Below the pieces are notes generated by a model, which was not told the DNA's origin, ran no database searches, and saw nothing but the letters and a program-made list of their open reading frames with translations. Shown here in pieces: positions 57,469 to 64,000 of a DNA stretch of 64,000 bases. Every line of letters starts with the position of its first letter. Within the stretch, counting starts at the first letter, position 1. The position numbers and the translations under genes are program-made. Origin of the DNA: Rhizoclosmatium globosum (lineage: Eukaryota; Chytridiomycota; Chytridiomycetes; Chytridiales; Chytriomycetaceae); NCBI GenBank assembly GCA_002104985.1, contig MCGO01000028.1, positions 186,001 through 250,000 on the forward strand, given 5' to 3'.

Positions 57469-59275
57469 TTAACAAACTTTCAATGCAATAAAAACCTTAC
57501 CTGGAGTGCATGAAGTCATATACGAAATGTCCAAAAAGGTTTCAATAGAATCATATGCCAAATCTGAGTACAAGAGTGAATCAACACCCAGTCTTGACAC
57601 AAAAATAACTTACCATGATTCTGCACACTATTATGATGCGCATGCACCAATTCAACCAACATAATCTTTGACGGCCCTGCAAAAGTCCCTTCACCCCCCT
57701 TAACGCCACTCCCTCTCACACTAACCCAACGCTTCCCCTCCACCTCAAACCCAGTTCCAAACTCCTCCTTGTCCGCCACAAACTCCCTGTACACCTGAAC
57801 TCCAACCTTCCCAACTTCCGGCGCACTCTTTGCCATCGCCTTGTGACTCGCGACTCCAATTGCAAACAGCTGCTGCGAGTTCTTGATGGGGATTTCGCGG
57901 TCGCATTGGCCGTGAATGATGAGAACGGGGATGTTGAGGTGTGGGATATGGTCGCGGGACCGGAAACGGTCGTGAAGCGTTGACTTCATGTATTCTAAAC
58001 AAGGGGAACGCCAAAAAGAATTAGAGGTCAGTCCGTTCCAAGGCTTAAAAACCAAGGTTGGTTTTTTACCTTCGAGTTGTGGGAAGAGAGTGACGGGGTA
58101 CAAGAGGGGGAGGACTTGGAATGCGTTGTATTCGAGAGCGGCGTCTGGGATGGACATGTAGGCGGCTTGGAGGACGAGTCCTCGAGGGTAGATTTTGTCC
58201 TTTCCAAGGTCGCGAGCGAGACGGGTGGCGATTCCGGAGCCGAGGGAGTGGCCGAGGAGGATGATTTGGTCGTGTGCAACTTGTTTTTTGGTTGATTTTA
58301 GTTTGTGAATATAGGGAAGGGGGGGTGCCAGTTCATTACCTCCTTGACTCACAATCCAGTCATACACTGTACGAGCGTCAATAGCAATCTCTTCTTCGCT
58401 AGGACTTCCTTCCGAGTCACCAAAACCTCTGTTACATAATCGTTGTTAAATTCCACACACACACACTCTCTCTCTCAAAGTCACAAACCTGTAATCAAAC
58501 GCAATAACATTCGCATTCAACCGTTCCGCCAAGTTGCGATACTGTGCAATACGCACATTTCCCGCACGATGGGAAGCGTTTCCATGAAAGTACAAAAACA
58601 CAGGCCGTTCAAGCAACGCGCGGCGTTGGACCCCTTCAGTAACAAGCGAGCCGTGTGGGACTTTTCCTGATTTCTCCTGGTGGGCTGTGACTTGACGGTA
58701 AAAGAGGGAGGGGAGGATGTGCCAGCATCCGAGTTTGACGTCATCGGGGGTTGTGAGGTAAAAGTTTCTGCATCTGTGAGCTGTATTGTTTTTCGATTGG
58801 AGAGTGAGTTTAAGGAGCGATCCAAGGATGGATGGATAGGGGATAGGGCCCCATGTGTGGGGAATGGGTTTGTTGATGCAGGGGAGGTACTTGAAGTAAT
58901 GGATAAAGAGAACGTACGAGAGAATCCAAATGACTCTGGTTTGTTGAAGTTTGCACCAAAGGGCTGTTGATTGCATTGGAATTGATGATGATTGGTGAGT
59001 AATGACAACAGACACATTGGATGGGATGAGAGCGCTTACGAAATTGACATGGTTAAGAAAGAGGAAGGCACGTTGTGGACCCTTGACGGTAAGAAGCGCA
59101 ATAATGATCTGGGAAAGAAAGGGCAGTTAGCCTTGACGTGAATGCATCTTTGACTATGGCAGGGCAATCGACAGCTTACCGGGTACAGAAAGACAAGAGG
59201 CCAAACAAACACTGTCATAATAAGAGCGACAACGCTCGAAATGTAGTACAGGATGAACCGAAGTACAATATTCAT
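57469..59275 (-). CDS. ABHD12-like alpha/beta-hydrolase, membrane anchored
   Basis: Begins MNIVLRFILYYISSVVALIM (membrane anchor; an in-frame Met at 59287 also exists), later a second hydrophobic stretch (IIWILSYVLFIHYF). Hydrolase core: RPVFLYFHGNASHRAGN (oxyanion-loop HGN), NVIAFDYR/GFGDSEGSPSEEE, IILLGHSLGSGIATRLA (nucleophile Ser in GHSLGSG), IPVLIIHGQCDREIPI (acid Asp region) and VHAHHNSVQNHD (likely catalytic His). The order matches ABHD12/lysophospholipase-type proteins. After NH an intron joins to DLAYDSIETFLDISYM; the final splice or stop near 57469-57500 is uncertain. The substrate is probably a lysophospholipid by family. Confidence 0.8.
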
Positions 59276-59469
59276 CTTTTGGTTCACTTTCTTTCCAGAA
59301 GAATCAATTGATCAAAAGAAAAAACATCGATTAGCATTTTAAACCTTACATTACGTTTACGTTTACGTTTATGCAGATCGAAAGCATATCCAGAGAGCAA
59401 TACATATTGCTTGGCGTACTGCCCGCGCGTACACCAAAGAAAAAGTTACTCTGAAAACACCAACGCACC

Positions 59470-59712
59470 ATGTACATCATGCAACAAGTGGCCGTTCTTT
59501 TCCTCTTGACGCTAGTTAAAGGGGATACCCAAAGGGAGCTCATTCAATGTGATGACACCATCGAGGGGAAATCGTGCAATTGGTGTTGCAGGTGCAATCC
59601 AATCACTAATAGGCTCCACTGTGTGACTCCTTGTATTGGTTACGACAATAGACCTCTTAATTGCACCGGCTTAGATGTATGCAAGTGTACTACATTCCTC
59701 TTCCAAGATTAG
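59470..59712 (+). CDS. Small secreted cysteine-rich protein
   Basis: Single exon, 80 residues. MYIMQQVAVLFLLTLVKGDT is a clear signal peptide, with cleavage likely after Gly or Asp near residues 18-19; the ~60-residue mature part has ten cysteines, including the cluster CNWCCRC and the end CKCTTFLFQD, suggesting up to five disulfides. A short run of TTTACG hexamers lies ~100 bp upstream near 59350. No family recognised. Such proteins in chytrids can be wall-associated or secreted toward hosts; nothing in the sequence decides this. Confidence 0.6.
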   Translation: MYIMQQVAVLFLLTLVKGDTQRELIQCDDTIEGKSCNWCCRCNPITNRLHCVTPCIGYDNRPLNCTGLDVCKCTTFLFQD

Positions 59713-59875
59713 CCTATGAGATACCCCAGTTACTTCCAAAATAAATCCACATAATTATCCACTATCAAAAAAAATGAATAAATAATGCTTTCTAAACAAA
59801 AAAAGTCTAATAATCCTTTATGGAAATATAAATGAAATAAAACACAATACAATTTTAAAAAATGGTGGTCTGGTC

Positions 59876-61279
59876 TCAATAAGAGAAAAGAGAGGAAGCA
59901 CGCTTCTTTTGCGCAGCGTACTGGTCCCACTTGTTGTTGTTGACCTTCGCCTTCTGCATCACACGCTCACGACCCGCTTGAGCATTGATTTCCAAACAAC
60001 CGACAGGAACCATACCGACATCTCCACGCTTCGTGATACCACGGAGACCACTCATGACCACACGGACCTGCGCCCAACCGTCATCGAAAGCCTCAATAAT
60101 TTCAACAACGTCGCCCTTCAAGACTTGCAATTCGTCGTCTTGGTCAGGAGTGTGGGGGTAGCGCAATCGGAGGCGAGAGCCGGGAGCTGTTGGATCGGCG
60201 GGTTCAGCCTTGTATTCGTATTCCTCTTCAACAACAACTTTTGAGGGAGCGGCAACAGATCTGATTGGCTGGGCACTTGGAACAGGGGCGGTAATAGCAC
60301 CGGCAGAGGCTCTGTTTGGCAATGGGCGTCCGAGGGAATTGTTGTTTGTGTTTTGTTGTTGTGGTTGGCGACCAAGGGAATTGTTCTTGTCTGGGGATTG
60401 TTGACGGGCCCCTCTTCCAAGTGAATCTGTTTGAGGAGTTGCAGCGCCGAGACGGGGCACTTGGCGGCGAGCAGTTCCAACTGAGGCAGCTGATTGTGGC
60501 ATACCGACGTCAGCGACCGTTGAACCTGCATCGTCTTTGATGTCGTATCGTTGGAGAGTGTTGTTGTTGTTGTTGTTTGCAGTGCGTTGAAGGGTGTTTC
60601 CACGGGGGAGGGTGTTGTTTCCACCACGCGATCTCGGGCGAGGGAGCGAGTTGCTCGCCTGGTCAACATCGAACTTCATTGTCGCCGGCTTCTCCCGCTT
60701 TGCCGCCGCCGCCACCGCCGCGGCTTTGTTGCGCTTGGACCACCAGAGAAAGCCGCCAACAGCAAGCCCAATTGCGAGAAGCGCCCCGACGACTCCGCCT
60801 GCGATGGCGCCGGCGTTCGAGGACTGGCCCGCACTCAGATCAGATGTGATTGCCCAAGTGCCGTTCGAGGCTGTTGATTTGTACGAGGAAACAAGGTGAC
60901 CGTACTGTCCGTTGTTCAGGGCTTCAAGTGCAATGACAACCTGGTTTGGTTGTTGGTTGTTGGTTGTTGGTTGTTTGGGAAGGGAGACACCATTTAGAAA
61001 GACACTACCACATTATCAACAAACAAGGCTGCTCACCGATCCACTGGACATCAGAAGTGTCTGGCTAGCTCCTGGTGGAATCACCTGCGACGCATTCGCA
61101 TCGTCAGGAGAACTGATCAAGTGGTCTGTGCAGTCGGGGTACACAAAGGCAAACACGAGTGGGATCTGGACCTTGTTCTGAATCACATTGGGGAACTTGT
61201 CTGATGGGACCGTTGGGTCAACGGGGGGATCACTGCATCCGAGCGGGTGTGCTGCTGTAACTCCAAGGGCAGGCGCCAT
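59876..61279 (-). CDS. Single-pass membrane protein with C-terminal SH3 domain
   Basis: Start taken at MAPALGVTAAHPLGCSDPP (61279). The N-terminal part is extracellular-type with scattered Cys (FVYPDCTDHLISSPDD, VVIALEALNNGQYGHLVSSY), then a Ser/Gly-rich spacer, and one membrane span AGAIAGGVVGALLAIGLAVG followed by the basic stop-transfer WWSKRNK. The cytoplasmic part has a low-complexity Asn/Gln/Arg region with repeated NSLGR motifs. A C-terminal SH3 domain follows: LRLRYPHTPDQDDELQVLKG, VEIIEAFDDGWAQV, GDVGMVPVGCLE. One intron near 60943-61033. The architecture recalls fungal Sho1/Fus1-like sensors or scaffolds, without direct orthology. Confidence 0.75.
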
Positions 61280-61441
61280 GATGATGTTCGAATCGAAAAA
61301 TTCAATTACGGTATTGGGAGATGGAAACTTGTGCAGACACCTGATACTGTATTCTTTCTTTTTCTTCATGGTTACATCTTCTTTTTTCTACTCTTCTTCT
61401 GACGTGTCCCGTCTGACAATTCCAAACAAACAACCCCTCAA

Positions 61442-63614
61442 ATGCGGCCGACTCTGGCTGCGCTATTCTCTGTTCTCGCTTGCAAAGTACTGTCCCAAAA
61501 TACGACATCTCAATCAACAGCAACTTCTGATGGGGGCGTCATCGTAAATGCTGGAACAAATCCTCTCACAATCACTGCGTGTGGACCTGCCTCTGTTGGT
61601 AAGTTCCAGCACGGTATCTAAAATATTATCAATAAATACGTCGCGTTAATGAAACAGATGACTACGGTGTCCTTCTAATAACTTCGACTCTCCTCAACAC
61701 AAAGTCAACAAACACAGCCACCAACGCGTCGACTTTAGTCTACACAATTCTAGATTCTGGATCATTAATCGTGACGCCTGCTCAGTTCACCCAGGCCACT
61801 ATAAATACTCCTCCAGCTGTAAATCCCGTTCAAGTTGCCCCTCAGGCCCTACTCATAAAACAAATCAACGGAAATCTACAAGTCAATATTTCTTTATCAG
61901 TGAAAGATCAGTTTCAGAATTCTGCAACTTGTAGTTTCACCGTAACTGTGAATTACAATTTTGCTCCTTACCTCGCTATATCGTCGCCAACCATAACTAC
62001 AGTTCCCAATCAACCTGTGGTTATTACGAGCAGCATTTTCAAACTGATGGAGAAACATGGACTGAGTGCATGGAATCTTAATTTGACATATTCGTGGCAA
62101 GGGTTTTCAACACAAAACTATGGATACTTGGAAGTGTACAAACAAGATGCAAAGTCATGGATTTTGCTCCCACTCACGCAAGTTATTCCTTATGTAAGTA
62201 AGCTTTTATCTCCTCTTTTTCTTTGGTGTTGTTTTCTAACCAGAGTCATTACTGACAGCAATGGATCGATCAAGGTGCATTGCGATATAATCCAGGAGCA
62301 ACATTTATTGGAGCCGGGCAGCTGATTTTTCAGGTTATAAACTCGAGAGGCTTTAAAATGACACCCTGGGTGACGGGAGGTGCAGCTGCAACATTGTCTG
62401 CAACAATCCAAATCACCTGTAACGCCGCTACGAATACAACGAAAATTGTACCAGTACCGGCACCATCTCAAGCTGGAACTTATTGTTTCACGAAATATCC
62501 TTCAACGTTCCAAACAACGAGCCAGTCGCCATTGGGGCCATATTGTTCCAACTTTACTACAACAGCAGGAGTATCCACAGCTCAAGTACTCGACCAAACT
62601 CTCCTCCCATCTCTTACATTAAGTACAAGCGTAAATGCAGCTGTCTTTTGGGGAGCCTCCGTCGCCCCAACCCTAGATTACATCCCCACTGGATACACAC
62701 CTATCCGTTTTGCAGGGTACCTAGACTCTGGCGCGTGGTTCATAGCCTTCACCCCAACAACGGCCTCCATAACCTCAGGAACCCCACCCGCCATCACCTT
62801 CACCACCCCCGAAATGGCCTTTGACCAAGTCCCCGGCGGCGTCAACGGCGTCCCCTTAAACCAAATCACGGGCATAGCCTTCGACCCCGTCTCCAAAACC
62901 TCATCCCAATTCTTCCCGTCCTCCCTCAACACGAACCCAGGCCCCCACAAATCACAATGGCGCTCTCCATGGCGCTCTCGAACCCGGCCTTCTTCATGCT
63001 CCTCCAGGCGAACGTGAATCAGGGGATCGGAGTGAGTGTGAATGTGCAGTGGGGTCAGGTTCAGTATCTTGGGTCGTGGCAGTCGCGGACGTTTAATTAT
63101 CCGTATGCAAAGTATGGGACAATGTCAATGACGGTTACGTCGGCGGTTGATTTGCAGATTGTGGTGTTGAATACGTGTGCGACGACGTGGGTTCCTGGTG
63201 GGGCTGCCAAGTTTGATTGTTTTACAATTTCGGCGACAACGTCGAGCGCGGCGACGGTGTCGGTGTCGGTTTCGTTGGGGTATGTGTGGAATTCGAATTT
63301 GAATGCGGATTATAATTATGTGACGCCGACGCAGATTGCGTGGTGGTAAGTCCCCGTTTTTAGTATTGTTAAAAGGTTGACCTGACGGTTTCTTTCTGTG
63401 GATTTAAAGCCGCTTTATTTCGGCTCTAGATGGTGGCTCATGGGATTCGACCTTATCGGGGAAACCTAATGTTGCTGGAGGGTTTGTGAACGTCACGGCT
63501 ACTGGAACGCAGCTTGGACAATGGGCTGTATTTAGTTTGGCCAGTGCTTCAGAACGGATTTCACCATCATTATCACTACTTCTTCTTGCGGTCCTACTGA
63601 CGACTGTGTTTTAA
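61442..63614 (+). CDS. Secreted, probably GPI-anchored surface protein, frame interrupted near 62945
   Basis: Signal peptide MRPTLAALFSVLACKVLSQN, then several Ser/Thr/Val-rich beta-type segments (LQVNISLSVKDQFQNSATCS with SFTVTVNYNFAPYLAISSP recalls cadherin-like/Ig-like bacterial and fungal surface domains), many N-glycosylation sequons, and a C-terminal hydrophobic tail ISPSLSLLLLAVLLTTVF typical of a GPI signal, ending at TAA 63612-63614. Two introns are clear (after CGPASV and after TQVIPY), a third after QIAWW. At the C5 run 62941-62945 the frame shifts: one more C would join LNTNPGPPQITMALSMALSN in frame. This is either a real frameshift or a sequence error. Function unknown. Confidence 0.65.
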
Positions 63615-63723
63615 TTACAGAATTATGAAGAAATAAGTTTGCATTAGAAGAACTTCTTTTTGGTTGGTTTTCTTTTTGTTTTTTCAGCAACCACCAAACT
63701 TTCCACCAACACAAACAGCAAAG

Positions 63724-64000
63724 ATGGCTATGGTAGAACCCACAGAAGGCGTCGGTGTCCCACACACCGAGGGCCCAAAGTCGAGATTGTTAGTACAGCC
63801 ATAATGCCCGTATCCAATCTAACCCGATCTTGCTTGCCTCCCTAGCTTAAAGGAGACTACGAAGATCCCACCTCAGTCACATTTGTCCTCAAGGACGAAG
63901 ACCACACCCTCGGAAACTCACTTCGGTACCTCCTGATGAAGAAGTAAATGGCGGAAAGACTTTGCGAATATCAACTGACCAAAACTCTCTCTTTCGTCAA
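63724..64000 (+). CDS. RPC19: DNA-directed RNA polymerases I and III subunit AC19 (5' part, runs off window)
   Basis: Begins [18 protein letters not shown] at 63724; after an intron ending [28 protein letters not shown] with [13 protein letters not shown] matches AC19/POLR1D (DPTSATF, EEDHTLGNALRYIIMKN), an archaeal RpoL-like dimerisation subunit shared by Pol I and Pol III. The intron donor may be GTACAG (keeps the MAMVEP frame) or GTTAGT (gives KVEI/LKGD, closer to the family but in another frame from the ATG). A second donor, GTAAATGG, follows MKK; the rest is beyond the window. Confidence 0.85.

Noticed and set aside
1..64000. tRNA, rRNA or other structured RNA genes
   Set aside because: I saw no cloverleaf with conserved A/B boxes and no rRNA segment by eye; a covariance-model scan was not possible.

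Overview
The window looks like nuclear DNA of an early-diverging, probably chytrid, fungus. The evidence is a dense gene layout with start codons of divergent genes often 20-400 bp apart, GT-AG introns mostly of 44-55 nt, a fungal Zn2Cys6 regulator, an Mga2/Spt23-like membrane-anchored factor, a fungal ornithine carrier, an Argonaute, and a Fanzor-bearing DNA transposon. The lineage is an inference; no rRNA or marker gene is present.

Host genes in order: 3' end of a SulP/SLC26 transporter (2-1201), pyruvate dehydrogenase E1 alpha, a sarcosine-oxidase-type flavoenzyme, 3-hydroxyisobutyryl-CoA hydrolase, an unrecognised protein, a divergent PUS1-like pseudouridine synthase, an FtsJ/MRM2 methyltransferase fused to a YwbE domain, a ferric-reductase/NOX-type oxidoreductase, eIF3k, a CTK1/CDK12-like kinase with an RS tail, a Swf1-like DHHC palmitoyltransferase, [mobile element], threonine dehydratase, an ornithine carrier, a HECT ligase, glutaminyl-tRNA synthetase, a double Zn2Cys6 regulator, an Mga2/Spt23-like factor, Argonaute, an ABHD12-like hydrolase, a small Cys-rich secreted protein, an SH3 membrane protein, a GPI-type surface protein and the start of the RNA polymerase subunit AC19. 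They are unlinked housekeeping functions, not a cluster.

The unusual part is a transposon present twice. The long copy (25735-37088, about 11.35 kb) and a short copy (1209-3764, about 2.56 kb) share both ends, are each bordered by TA, and carry short imperfect inverted ends beginning CTATT. The short copy is the long one with one internal deletion of about 8.8 kb (27474-36267), and this comparison fixes the limits of the mobile unit. Inside the long copy are: a pogo/Tigger-type DDE transposase (frameshifted here); a divergent, CenH3-like histone H3 variant; a Cys-rich zinc-ribbon gene whose start codon faces that of the histone 20 bp away; telomere-like and 43-bp tandem repeats; and a nine-exon gene predicted to encode about 2,387 residues, ending in a TnpB/Fanzor-type RuvC nuclease plus zinc ribbon with the D-E-D residues present. 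The nuclease reading frame ends about 90 bp from the element's left end, as in OMEGA (TnpB/Fanzor) systems whose guide RNA comes from the element's edge. A DNA transposon carrying both a Fanzor and its own histone H3 variant is the main candidate for an undescribed system.
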